DNA of 19,899 nt from JAEUIZ01 sp046155605. Its GTDB lineage: Bacteria > Planctomycetota > Phycisphaerae > Phycisphaerales > UBA1924. The first letter of the stretch is position 1. The number at the start of each line of letters is the position of its first letter. The translations under genes and the position numbers were made by a program. The notes below the pieces were generated by a model, which was not told where the DNA came from, did not search any database, and worked only from the letters and a program-made list of their open reading frames with translations. This document shows positions 7,973 through 16,503 of the stretch, one piece after another. Location: the NCBI GenBank assembly GCA_046155605.1, contig JBJXFQ010000038.1:1-19899 (forward strand), in the 5' to 3' direction.

Positions 7973-8476
7973 CTTCTCTTCGGCGGGCTTGGGGGCCGAC
8001 GCCAGGGCCTTGAGCAGCATGGGATCGGCGAGCACCTTGTTCAGGAGGCCCTCCGCGCCGCTCTTGCCGTCCATGTATGCGAGCAGGTTCGTGAGTTGCT
8101 TGCGCGCTTCGAGCAGTTTCTTGAGTGATTCGACCTTGCCCGCGACCGCCGCGGGCGAGAAATCGTCCAGGCTCTCAAAGGTCAACTCGACGGGCAACTT
8201 GCCCTCGCCGGTCAGGGTGTTATCGACCTGGAACGCGACGCGCGGCTTGGACGCCTTGAGCCGATCGTCGAAGTTGTCAATATCGATCTCGAGGAACTTG
8301 CGCTGGTCAACGCCCGGGAGCGCCTCGGTCGGGTTGCCCGAGAGGTCCGCCATCACGCCCATGACGAACGGCAGATTGATCTTCTTCTCGGCCCCGTAGA
8401 GTTCCAAATCGTATTCGATCTGGACCCTCGGCGCGCGGTTGCGTGCGATGAACTTCTGGCTGCTCTGCTTCGCCAT
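7961..8476 (-). CDS. tssB: T6SS contractile sheath small subunit TssB
   Basis: TssB (VipA/ImpC family) pairs with TssC in the sheath. The 171-residue product begins MAKQSSQKFIARNRAPRVQI and has YDLELYGAEKKINLPFVMGV (22-41), the characteristic family segment, then DLSGNP (44-49), FLEIDIDNFDDRL (61-73) and the helical region VESLKKLLEARKQLTNLLAY (115-134). The C-terminal tail is rich in Lys/Glu (PAEEKKEG). ATG 8476 has AAGGAG about 8 bases upstream. The gene lies 33 bases after tssA. In TagJ-containing systems the TssB partner interacts with TagJ, and tagJ is present here. Confidence 0.96.
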   Translation of the reverse strand: MAKQSSQKFIARNRAPRVQIEYDLELYGAEKKINLPFVMGVMADLSGNPTEALPGVDQRKFLEIDIDNFDDRLKASKPRVAFQVDNTLTGEGKLPVELTFESLDDFSPAAVAGKVESLKKLLEARKQLTNLLAYMDGKSGAEGLLNKVLADPMLLKALASAPKPAEEKKEG

Positions 8477-8509
8477 GCGTGCTCCTTCAGGACGTGGTCG
8501 TGACCCCGA

Positions 8510-9565
8510 TTATGAGGACCCGCCCGAGGGCGAGCCGCCGCTGATCTTGCGGATTTGATCCATCGCGTCGGGGGAAAGGTCTTCGATGATCTCCATGAAG
8601 TTCTTGGACACGAGCCGCTGCGCCCGCTTGAGAAGAAGGGGGACCGGGCTGGACGGCTCGTTTCGCTCATAATACTGACAAATGCGGTCGATCGCCAGCA
8701 GGACGTCTCCAGTGGAACGGACTTCGCCGCTGAGCGATGGCCCGCCGGTCGAGCCGCCCGTGCCGTCGGCGGAAGGTGGAGCCTCACCGACTCCTCGCTT
8801 GGCGAGGTATCGCTCGAGACATGCCTTGGCTTCTGTTAGGGCTTTGGAGAGCGTATCGAGGTTCGGTGCCTTCCCGACGCCGACGGTCTTATCGAGAAAG
8901 GCGCTGGTGGCCTCGACCTCGGCCAGAGATTCGACAACCGCCACATGTGTGGCCTGCAAATCCTCGACCGAGGTGTCAGCGAACGCTCCCTCGATCAGTT
9001 GCGCATCGGGCGGCTTCTGGCCCGCCGCGGCAGAGGCGGGAACTTCGCCGCTGGCGATGGCGATGTCCCGCAATCCAAAGCGCCCAAGTTGACGGGAGTT
9101 TGTGAGCGGCGCTTCTCGGACCCTACGGATGACACGAAGCGGATCGCCCATTGTCTCGGCGGGATTGGCGAGCCCACCGATGATGTTGACACGCTCAAGC
9201 GGGTCATTGTTGTCATCGGGGTCGAGGCGCGGATAGAGCACGTCCCAGTGCTGCTCGAGCGTCCCTCGGAGGAGTTTGAGGGCCGGCGCAAGCCCTGGGA
9301 AACCATCTGTCTTGAGGCCGGCAACGATGAGCAGGACCTGTACGCGGAGATCCTTGGTCTGTTTCAGCAGCGAGACGCATCGATCTCGCACATCCTGCCA
9401 GTTGGGATCCTCGGCGGGATACTTGACCTTGCCGATCTCTCGCTCGGGCTTGCCCGCGGCGAGCGTGAAGAGTTCGAGGTAGTCGGGCGTGGACGAGAGA
9501 TCAGCCCCGGCCGGGGCGTCAGGCGAAACAGGAGCGAGCAGAGCGGCAACATCGATGGCGGCCAA
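8510..9565 (-). CDS. tssA: T6SS assembly protein TssA (ImpA N-terminal domain family)
   Basis: TssA primes and caps the growing tube/sheath or associates with the baseplate, depending on class. The 351-residue product is the short, H1-like form. The ImpA N-terminal domain covers about residues 1-140 (LLAPVSPDAPAGADL, then LEQHWDVLYPRLDPDDNNDP at 103-122, then RVNIIGGL). A Gly/Ser/Pro-rich linker (about 260-280) leads to a conserved C-terminal segment, DVLLAIDRICQYYERNEPSS (287-306), then PVPLLLKRAQRLV. The start appears to be TTG at 9565, with GGAG 6 bases upstream and no ATG nearby in frame. It lies 42 bases after the TpsA stop and is the first gene of the sheath module. A candidate TATAGT box lies just upstream, without a convincing -35 element. 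Confidence 0.93.
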   Translation of the reverse strand: MAAIDVAALLAPVSPDAPAGADLSSTPDYLELFTLAAGKPEREIGKVKYPAEDPNWQDVRDRCVSLLKQTKDLRVQVLLIVAGLKTDGFPGLAPALKLLRGTLEQHWDVLYPRLDPDDNNDPLERVNIIGGLANPAETMGDPLRVIRRVREAPLTNSRQLGRFGLRDIAIASGEVPASAAAGQKPPDAQLIEGAFADTSVEDLQATHVAVVESLAEVEATSAFLDKTVGVGKAPNLDTLSKALTEAKACLERYLAKRGVGEAPPSADGTGGSTGGPSLSGEVRSTGDVLLAIDRICQYYERNEPSSPVPLLLKRAQRLVSKNFMEIIEDLSPDAMDQIRKISGGSPSGGSS

Positions 9566-9607
9566 GCGGGTCTCCAGGAAGTCCGCCTGACTATACCGAA
9601 AGCGGGC

Positions 9608-12600
9608 TCAACTTGCAGGGCCGAGGCGGGTCGCGACGATGGCGGCTTCGAGTTGCTCCATCGACATCCCCGAGGGCGTGATGGCGCGGAGGACGGTGTT
9701 CTTGGAGATGCGCAGTTCCGAGGGCGAGAGGCCTAGGAACCCGAGTTCGGTGAAGAGTCGGCGCAAGCCGTTCATCGATGCCATCGCCTCGCCGTGTGTG
9801 TCGACAGCCTCGACATACGCGCGGAAGCCGAAGGCGTCGGCCTTAGCGCCCGCCGCTGAGGAATACTCGCTCCATGCGTTCCCGATGACCTCGCGGATAC
9901 GGGCGGCTCGCGGCGACATCGTGACGGCACCCGTTTCCGGGTCGACCGAACTCCGCATCAGCACTTCGCGATAGGTCGTGAGCACGCGGGTGATGGCTGC
10001 GGAGGGAAGGCGATTGACATTGACCTCGGCCTCAGAAGCGCCAAGGGCTGGCGTCAAGTCCTGATAGAGTGCGCGGCCCACAAGGAACGAGAGCAACTCC
10101 TCCTGCTCCGGGGTCCGGGCCTGAACCCCCAGTTCCGCCAGTTGCTCGCGCTCCGCGCGGCCGACGGCGGTGTCTTCTCCGATCACGCCGATCTGCTGCT
10201 CGGTCGGGAGCGCGCCGGCCAGGGCCTGGGAGACGGGTGCGTTGCTCGGGCCGGTGGCGCGAAGGTCAAAGATGCCATCGCCGGTGACCACCTGGGCGGC
10301 GGCGATCGGTCCGAAGGCCTGCTGCGCGAAGGTCGAGAGGTTGGAACTGAGCCCGGTGGCGTCTGGCGTGGCGAACGAGGGCCGCGCGAAGCCCCCGCTG
10401 ACCGTCGGCGTGCTGGAGAAGGTGATGGTGGAACCGGCGACGAAATCGGTGCCGACATCGGTGCCCGTGGCCACGGAGCCTGAGCCCGAGGAGATGAGGA
10501 TGGCCGAGGCTTGGCGCGACCGAAGCACGATCGACGGGGCGTCGACGGTCATCGATCGCAGCGTGGCGATATCGCCGAGCGTGGCGACGCCGCCCGAGTT
10601 GATCGTCAGGTCGCCCGCGACGGTGAGTTTCTGCCGCTGGGCCATGGTGAAGTCGCCGGTCGTCGAAATGGTGAGGGCGTAGTTGGCGACGGGAGCGCCG
10701 CCCGTGCCGCGGCCCGCACCGATCGTCGCGACGGTCGGGGTGGTGGTGCGGTCGGTGCCCAACGTGAGCGAGAGCAGCGGCGAGTTGGCGCCGACGTTAC
10801 CTGTAAAGGTGATGCGTGAGAGATCGGGAGCGGAGGCCGTCGCGTTGTCGGCCGGGTCGGTGGCGAGCGTGAGCGATCGCGCGGTGCCGTCGGAATCGAG
10901 CGAGCCGCCGAAGGAAATGCCGGTGGCTCCGGTATCGCGGAACATCGCATCGCCAAAGAGCACAACCGAGTTGCCGAAGGACATTGATCCGGTCGTGTTG
11001 ATGTCGGCACCAACACGGGCGGTCCCAACGCTGTTGGTGGCGAAGGTGCTCAGCGGAACGGTGCCGCCGATGGCGCCGGCGAAGGTGGCCGTCCCATTGT
11101 TGGCGAGATTGACGGTCAGCCCGGCGTTGGTCGAAAGCGGGCGCGAGTTGATCGTACCGAGGAAGGCGGCGTCATTGGCGGAGATGGTCGTCTGGGCGTT
11201 GAGTTCGGCGTCGTCGTTGTAGGTTTGATCGCCCGATGTACGGACGGTGGACGCGAAGATGACGGTGCGACCATCGGTATTGGTCGTCAGGCTGGCCAGC
11301 GCGTCGAGGGTGGTTGTGCCGCCCACGTTGCCGATGAGCGTGGTGTCGCCGTTGTTCGACGTGTTGAGCGTGAGGTGGCGGTTGACGCCCTCGGAACGGA
11401 GCGTGCCTCCGAACGAGATGCTGCCGGCATTAATGGTGGTATTGGCGCCGACGCTGGCGGTGTCATTGAACGCGACGCGGCCCGCGGCGTTGATGAACCC
11501 GCCATTGATGCGTGTGGTTCCATCGGAGTTGGTGGTGATGGCGTTGAGCGCGCTGATGCCGCCGATCCCGCCGTTGAAGAACGTGATGCCGCCGCCGGAC
11601 GTGTTGAGGGTAAGCGAACGGGCGGTGCCGTCGGAGTTGAGGGTGGTGCCGAAGGTGATGTCGTTGGCGGCGATGTTGTTGGCGGCGGCGAGGGTGATCG
11701 GGTCGCCAAAGGAGACATCGCCGGAGGTGACGATGGTCCCGGCGGCAAGGATGGTCGTGCCGTCCGAGTTGGTGGTGAGCGAGCCGAGCGGCCCGGTCTG
11801 CCCGATCGGGCCGTTGAAGCGGGTGATGCCGTTGTTGACGGTGTTGACCGTGAGCGTGCGATCGACAGTCGAGTCGATGGCACCGGCAAAGGTGACGTTG
11901 GCGGCGTCGAGCGCCGTGTTCGCGCCGATCGACACCGACGCGTTGTAGACCTGGTCGCCCGAGGTATTGATCGAACTGCCGTTGATGATGGCGCGGTCGT
12001 TCGTCCTGAGCGACTGCGCGGAGAAGGCCGCGGCAAAGGTGGTCCGGCCCGCGGCGTTGGAGACGAAAGCACCAAGCCGGCCGCCCGTGGCCCCGCCGAC
12101 GACTCCCGAGAAGGTCGTCTCGTCGTTGTTGATGGTGAGGTCGAAGGTCTGGCCCGCGCCGCTGTTGAGCGTCGAGCCGAATCGGGCCGAACCGCCCGTG
12201 ATCGTCGTGTCATCGCCAAGAATGACCGCATCAAGCAGCGTGAGATCGCCCGCGTTGACGACACCGCCATTGATCGTGGTTGTACCCGCGGCGTCTGTGG
12301 CGAGCGTGCCCAGCGCTCCGCCCGCGGCCGCGCCGATCGCGCCGTCAAAGACGGTCACCGGCGAGTCGATCGTGACGTCGCTGTCGGGACGCGTGCCGGA
12401 GTTCAGCGTCGATGCGAACGACACGGACGTTGTGCCGGTGATCGTGACATCGGTATTGACCTGAACCGCATCGGCGAACGAGATGACGCCGGCGTTGATC
12501 TCGCTTCCGTTGAGCACGGTCGCGCCCGCCGCGTCAGTCATCAGCGCGCCGAGCACGCCGTTGGTACCAGCCCCGATGGTGCCATCAAAGACCGTCGTTG

Positions 12601-15600
12601 GAGAATCGACGGTGAGGTCGAACGCGCCGGTGCGGCTGTTGATCGAGCCGTTGAAGTTGATCTGGTCGAGCGCTGTCACGAGCAGATCGAACGCGATCTC
12701 GACGTTGTCCTGGAACTCGAAACTCCGGGCACGCATTCGAGCCGTCGCGATCGTCGTGACGTGGCCGGCACCAGAGTCGGTCGAGAGATTGCCGAGGTTC
12801 GTGGTCGCGCCGGCGGTGCCCACTCGCCCGTTGAACACCGTCACGGGCGCGTTCACGATCAGGTCGTTCTGCTCGCCGGCCTCGCTGTCAAGCGTTCGGA
12901 GGAACCGCACGAGCGCACTACCCGTGAGTTCGGCGTCGGCACCCAACACGATCGCATCGCCAAGGTCGATGCGTGCCGCGCGGATCAGGCCCCCGTCGAT
13001 GGTGGTGGTGCCCGCCGCGTCCGTGGTGAGTGAGCCCAACTCGTTGCCGGCAGAGGCTCCAATCGTGCCGACAAACGTCGTCAACGGGGAGTTCACCGTG
13101 AGGTCGTTGGCTTGGGCGCTTGCGCTCGCGATGGTCGAGCCGAAGCGGACGGACGTGGTGCCGGTCACTGTCGAGTCGCGCGAGATGATGACGGCGTCGC
13201 GGAAGTCGATCGTGGCCGCGACGATGCTCGCCGCGTCGATCGCGGTGCGGCCATTGGGGTTCGTGATGAGCGCGCCCATCGCGCCGTTCGTGCCGGTTCC
13301 GACATTGCCGCCAAAGCGGCCGTCGGGCGAGTTGACGGACAGATCGTTCGCTTCGCCGGCCTCGCTGTTGATCGTCTTGGCAAAGTCAGCCGAGGTCGAG
13401 CCCCGCAGCATCGTATCGGTCGCGATGATGAGGTCGTCGTTGAAGTCGAGGGTTGCCGCGGTGATGGCGCTCGTGTTGATCGTGGTTGTGCCGTTGGGGT
13501 TGGTCGAGAGGAGCCCAAGTGCCGTATCCGCCGCGGCACCGCCGATGATGCCGTTGAAGGCGGTGAGCGGAGAGTTGACGGTCAGGTCGTTGGCCTCGGT
13601 GGCCTCGCTGTTGATGGTTTTGGCAAAGTCGGCCGATGTCGAGCCGCGAAGCGTGGTATCCGTCGCGATGATCAGATCGTCGTTGAAATCGAGGATCGCG
13701 GCGGTGATAGCGCTGGTGTTGATCGTCGTCGTGCCGTTCGGGTTGGTCGAGAAGAGTCCGAGGGCGGTGTTGGCTGCCCCACCGCCGACGATGCCGCTCA
13801 GCGTCGTGAGCGGCGAGTTGATCGTCAGATCATTCGCCTCGGTCGCCTGGCTGTTGATCGTCTTGGCAAAACTCGCGGAGGTCGAACCACGAACGACCGT
13901 ATCGCTCCCGATGATGATGTCGTCGCGGAAATCGAGTACTTCGGCGGTAATCGCGGCGGCCTCGATCGTCGTCATGCCGTTGGGGTTGGTGATAAGCGTG
14001 CCGAGGAACGAGTTGGCCGCGGCACCTCCAACCACGCCGAAGATCAGCGTGTCGGGCGAGTTGATGGTCAGGTCGTTGGACTCCCCGGCCTCGCTGTCGA
14101 CCGTTCCGTTGAGCACGACCATGGTCGTGCCGCGGATGACGGAGTTAGTGGCGACAAGAACGGGGTCGTTGAAATCGAGGTTCGCGGCAGTCATCGCCGA
14201 TGTGTTGATGGTCGTCGTGCCCGAGGGGTCGGTGCTGATGGTACCCAGGAGGCTGTTGCTCGAGGCACCCCCCACCACGCCCTGAAAGAGCGTCATCGGT
14301 GACGTAACGAGCAGGTCGTTGCCCTCGCCGGCCTCGCTATCGAGGATCGACAGGAACGACACGCCCGCGGTGGCCGTGATCAGCGAGCCCGTCTCCATCA
14401 CCACCGCGTCGCTGAAGGTGGCGGTGGCGAGACTGACGACGGCGGTGTTGATCCGCGTCGAGCCGTCGGCATTGGTCGTCAGCGTGCCGAGCGGCGTGGC
14501 ATTGCCGACCGCGCCGCTGAAGCGTGTGAGCCCGCTGCCGGTGGTGTTCACCGTCAGATCGCGGGCCGCGCCGGACGAATCCAGCGCCGACGTGAACGTC
14601 ACGTCGTTGGCGGCAAGGGTGACGTTGGCCGTCAGCGCCACAGGATCATTGAAGAGAATGTCACCGCTGCCCGCGTCGAGGCCCGCGCCTAGGTTGATCT
14701 GCGAGACCGCGTCGATGGTGATGTTGCCACCGCCGGAGGCGACCGACGCGTCGATCGTGGCGTTGCGCCCGGCCAGCATCGCGACCGTGCCGCCATCGAG
14801 CGAGATCGCCGAGTTGACCCTGATATCGCGCCCGGCCAGGAACTGCAGGCTCAGTTCGTTGCCTGCGGCGCTCATCGCCGTCACCGCGGCGTTGACGATG
14901 ATGTCGCGCACGGCGTTGAGCGAGAGCGTGACCGCGCCGCCGGTGAGATTGGCCGTCAGCGGATCGACGAAGGTGATGTCGCCGCTGCCTGCGCCGGCGC
15001 TGGCCGTGGTGATCGAGACTGACGTGCCCGTGTTGAGCGCGTTGAGGATGTCGGCGAGGTTGACGTTCGCGCTGGCAACGGCGTTTGGCGTGAAGACGCC
15101 GCCCACGAGCGAGCCACCCGAGGTGGCCGCGTTGCTCAGCGTGACGTCGGTGGGATCCAGGAGCCAGAGGCCCGCGCGACCGCGCGCCGCGGAAGCCGTG
15201 ACGGATCCGGACATGAAGAGATCGATCTTGCCGGAGGTCTCGACGAGACCGCCGTTGCCGCCCTGCGCGCCGCCGCGTGCGGAAATGTGACCGAGGAAGT
15301 TGGTGAAGCGATCGGACCAGACGATGACGGTGCCGCCGTTGCCGTTGTCCGTCGCTTCAGCGAAGATCGACGCGGTGGGCGCGACGTACGCGGCCTCGGC
15401 GCGCCGTGTCGTCCCCTGGCCCTGATAATCGCCGCCAAAGCGAACAATGCCGCCGCCCGCGGGACCGGAAGCGTTGATCGAGCCACCGTCAAAGAGCCCG
15501 ACCTTCTCGCCGAGCACATGCACGGAGCCGCCGGTCTGGCCTGGCGCGGTGGCCGACGCGTCGAGGTTGCCCGAGACGGAGACGATTCCCGTTCGCCCAC

Positions 15601-16402
15601 CCTGGAGCGTGATGTCGCGGGCCTTGGTTCGGCCCGGATGGTCGATGGCCATCGCGTACATGTCGCCAGCGCCGAGAGCCACCCTCCCGCGCGGAGCGTT
15701 GATCTCACCGGCCTGCGTCACGCCCGTCGCGCCGCCCGAGGAACGCTCGACTCGCGCGAAGACCTGCCCGCCCTGCGTGCCGACGTAGACATCCTCGCCG
15801 GCGGTCATGGTGACCATGCCGTCGGGCGCGTTGATCGCGCCATAGTTCGCCACGCGGGCACCGACGAGGTGCGTCGCGGCCGAGTTGATCGTCCCGCTGT
15901 TCTCGACGTTCCCGCGGACACCCGTGAAGTGGTTGACGTTGCCGATGAAATCGGCGTTGGTGATGTTGCCGGCGGCGGCGTAGAGCCCGCCGACATTCAC
16001 TAGCGCTCCCTGCGAGAAGTAGACGCCCGCGGGATTCACGATGTAGACGATGCCGTTGGCCACGAGCGTGCCGGCGATGCGCGACGGGTCCGGTCCGGTG
16101 ATGCGGTTGAGCACGCGGCTCTGGGAGTTGGGCTGGACGAAGCGGACGGTCTCGCCCGCGCCGATGCCGAAACTCTGGTAGTTGATGATCGCGCCGTTCG
16201 ACGCGGTGATCGTCGTCGTCGAGCCCTGTTGACGGATCGTTGCCGTTCCCGACGCGACCTGCCCGCCCACAGGCCCCTGCGCGAGCATGGGCGAGGCGGC
16301 GAGCGCGATCGCGAGCGGCGCGAAGACCGAGCGGAGGAGTCCGGCGTCCTGCGCGAGGCGGAGCGGCGAGATCCGTCGGGTCGTGTTCGTGCGGGTCTTC
16401 AT
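9608..16402 (-). CDS. TpsA-type filamentous haemagglutinin-like giant exoprotein
   Basis: This is a secreted or surface-displayed beta-helical protein of the two-partner secretion family, probably an adhesin. The 2264 residues start with a signal peptide (hydrophobic core about 22-40, cleavage likely after SPMLA). A TPS/haemagglutination-activity domain follows (about 43-300), with GQVASGTATIRQQGSTTTIT, VLNRITGPDPS, and NPAGVYFSQGA (123-133, the NPNG-type motif). GLVETSGKIDLF and GLWLLDPTDVTLS (411-423) mark the normal end of that region. Residues about 598-1880 are about 16 degenerate repeats. Residues about 2050-2264 are non-repetitive, probably helical, and unrecognised. There is no cysteine and only about ten lysines. 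No toxin, CDI or membrane-anchor motif is seen. GAAGGG lies about 6 bases before ATG 16402. It follows its likely exporter by 99 bases and precedes tssA by 42. Confidence 0.93.
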   Translation of the reverse strand: MKTRTNTTRRISPLRLAQDAGLLRSVFAPLAIALAASPMLAQGPVGGQVASGTATIRQQGSTTTITASNGAIINYQSFGIGAGETVRFVQPNSQSRVLNRITGPDPSRIAGTLVANGIVYIVNPAGVYFSQGALVNVGGLYAAAGNITNADFIGNVNHFTGVRGNVENSGTINSAATHLVGARVANYGAINAPDGMVTMTAGEDVYVGTQGGQVFARVERSSGGATGVTQAGEINAPRGRVALGAGDMYAMAIDHPGRTKARDITLQGGRTGIVSVSGNLDASATAPGQTGGSVHVLGEKVGLFDGGSINASGPAGGGIVRFGGDYQGQGTTRRAEAAYVAPTASIFAEATDNGNGGTVIVWSDRFTNFLGHISARGGAQGGNGGLVETSGKIDLFMSGSVTASAARGRAGLWLLDPTDVTLSNAATSGGSLVGGVFTPNAVASANVNLADILNALNTGTSVSITTASAGAGSGDITFVDPLTANLTGGAVTLSLNAVRDIIVNAAVTAMSAAGNELSLQFLAGRDIRVNSAISLDGGTVAMLAGRNATIDASVASGGGNITIDAVSQINLGAGLDAGSGDILFNDPVALTANVTLAANDVTFTSALDSSGAARDLTVNTTGSGLTRFSGAVGNATPLGTLTTNADGSTRINTAVVSLATATFSDAVVMETGSLITATAGVSFLSILDSEAGEGNDLLVTSPMTLFQGVVGGASSNSLLGTISTDPSGTTTINTSAMTAANLDFNDPVLVATNSVIRGTTMVVLNGTVDSEAGESNDLTINSPDTLIFGVVGGAAANSFLGTLITNPNGMTTIEAAAITAEVLDFRDDIIIGSDTVVRGSTSASFAKTINSQATEANDLTINSPLTTLSGIVGGGAANTALGLFSTNPNGTTTINTSAITAAILDFNDDLIIATDTTLRGSTSADFAKTINSEATEANDLTVNSPLTAFNGIIGGAAADTALGLLSTNPNGTTTINTSAITAATLDFNDDLIIATDTMLRGSTSADFAKTINSEAGEANDLSVNSPDGRFGGNVGTGTNGAMGALITNPNGRTAIDAASIVAATIDFRDAVIISRDSTVTGTTSVRFGSTIASASAQANDLTVNSPLTTFVGTIGASAGNELGSLTTDAAGTTTIDGGLIRAARIDLGDAIVLGADAELTGSALVRFLRTLDSEAGEQNDLIVNAPVTVFNGRVGTAGATTNLGNLSTDSGAGHVTTIATARMRARSFEFQDNVEIAFDLLVTALDQINFNGSINSRTGAFDLTVDSPTTVFDGTIGAGTNGVLGALMTDAAGATVLNGSEINAGVISFADAVQVNTDVTITGTTSVSFASTLNSGTRPDSDVTIDSPVTVFDGAIGAAAGGALGTLATDAAGTTTINGGVVNAGDLTLLDAVILGDDTTITGGSARFGSTLNSGAGQTFDLTINNDETTFSGVVGGATGGRLGAFVSNAAGRTTFAAAFSAQSLRTNDRAIINGSSINTSGDQVYNASVSIGANTALDAANVTFAGAIDSTVDRTLTVNTVNNGITRFNGPIGQTGPLGSLTTNSDGTTILAAGTIVTSGDVSFGDPITLAAANNIAANDITFGTTLNSDGTARSLTLNTSGGGITFFNGGIGGISALNAITTNSDGTTRINGGFINAAGRVAFNDTASVGANTTINAGSISFGGTLRSEGVNRHLTLNTSNNGDTTLIGNVGGTTTLDALASLTTNTDGRTVIFASTVRTSGDQTYNDDAELNAQTTISANDAAFLGTINSRPLSTNAGLTVNLANNGTATFAGAIGGTVPLSTFATNSVGTARVGADINTTGSMSFGNSVVLFGDAMFRDTGATGISFGGSLDSDGTARSLTLATDPADNATASAPDLSRITFTGNVGANSPLLSLTLGTDRTTTPTVATIGAGRGTGGAPVANYALTISTTGDFTMAQRQKLTVAGDLTINSGGVATLGDIATLRSMTVDAPSIVLRSRQASAILISSGSGSVATGTDVGTDFVAGSTITFSSTPTVSGGFARPSFATPDATGLSSNLSTFAQQAFGPIAAAQVVTGDGIFDLRATGPSNAPVSQALAGALPTEQQIGVIGEDTAVGRAEREQLAELGVQARTPEQEELLSFLVGRALYQDLTPALGASEAEVNVNRLPSAAITRVLTTYREVLMRSSVDPETGAVTMSPRAARIREVIGNAWSEYSSAAGAKADAFGFRAYVEAVDTHGEAMASMNGLRRLFTELGFLGLSPSELRISKNTVLRAITPSGMSMEQLEAAIVATRLGPAS
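10763..14611 (-). repeat. Array of about 16 degenerate 75-95-residue repeats in TpsA
   Basis: Residues about 598-1880 consist of repeats ending in variants of LGxLxTNxNGTTTIN. Two flavours are visible. One, at both ends of the array, has the common pattern TLNSDGTARSLTLNTSGGGI. The other, in the middle, has DSEAGExNDLTVNSP in that place. Repeats of this sort fold as right-handed beta-helix in haemagglutinin-type proteins. Boundaries are approximate because units drift in length. Confidence 0.85.
13229..13954 (-). repeat. Three best-conserved consecutive repeat units (243, 243 and 240 bp)
   Basis: Units cover residues 817-897 (13712-13954), 898-978 (13469-13711) and 979-1058 (13229-13468). 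The second and third share the block LDFNDDLIIATDT, then LRGSTSADFAKTINSEA, nearly unchanged. The DNA differs at many third codon positions (for example gttgaaatcgagg against gttgaagtcgagg), so the protein pattern is better kept than the DNA. This fits an older duplication held by selection rather than a very recent one. Confidence 0.8.
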
Positions 16403-16451
16403 CGGTTTCCCTTCAAGAGGCCTTGCCCCCGGGTCTTGGTCTTTCGGTCAT

Positions 16452-16503
16452 GCCGGCGTTGCTCGGGCCGGCGGGTTCTGTCGATCCTCTTCCATGAAGG
16501 ATC
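16452..16503 (-). other. TpsB-TpsA intergenic gap with two short inverted repeats
   Basis: Within the 99-base gap, gccggc pairs with itself across a 9-base loop (16452-16472), and gatcct/aggatc (16483-16503) forms a 6-bp stem that overlaps the TpsB stop codon. Neither has a T-tract. They may be chance in GC-rich DNA; I see no clear promoter here. Confidence 0.25.

Noticed and set aside
11225..14302. Plus-strand open frames of about 600 and 400 codons opposite TpsA, showing a repeated pattern.
   Set aside because: The repetition only mirrors the TpsA repeats. TpsA has signal peptide, TPS domain and partner gene, so the plus-strand frames are shadows.
10763..14611. Tandem repeats considered as a CRISPR array.
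   Set aside because: Period is about 225-285 bases, units are degenerate, and they translate as one continuous frame.
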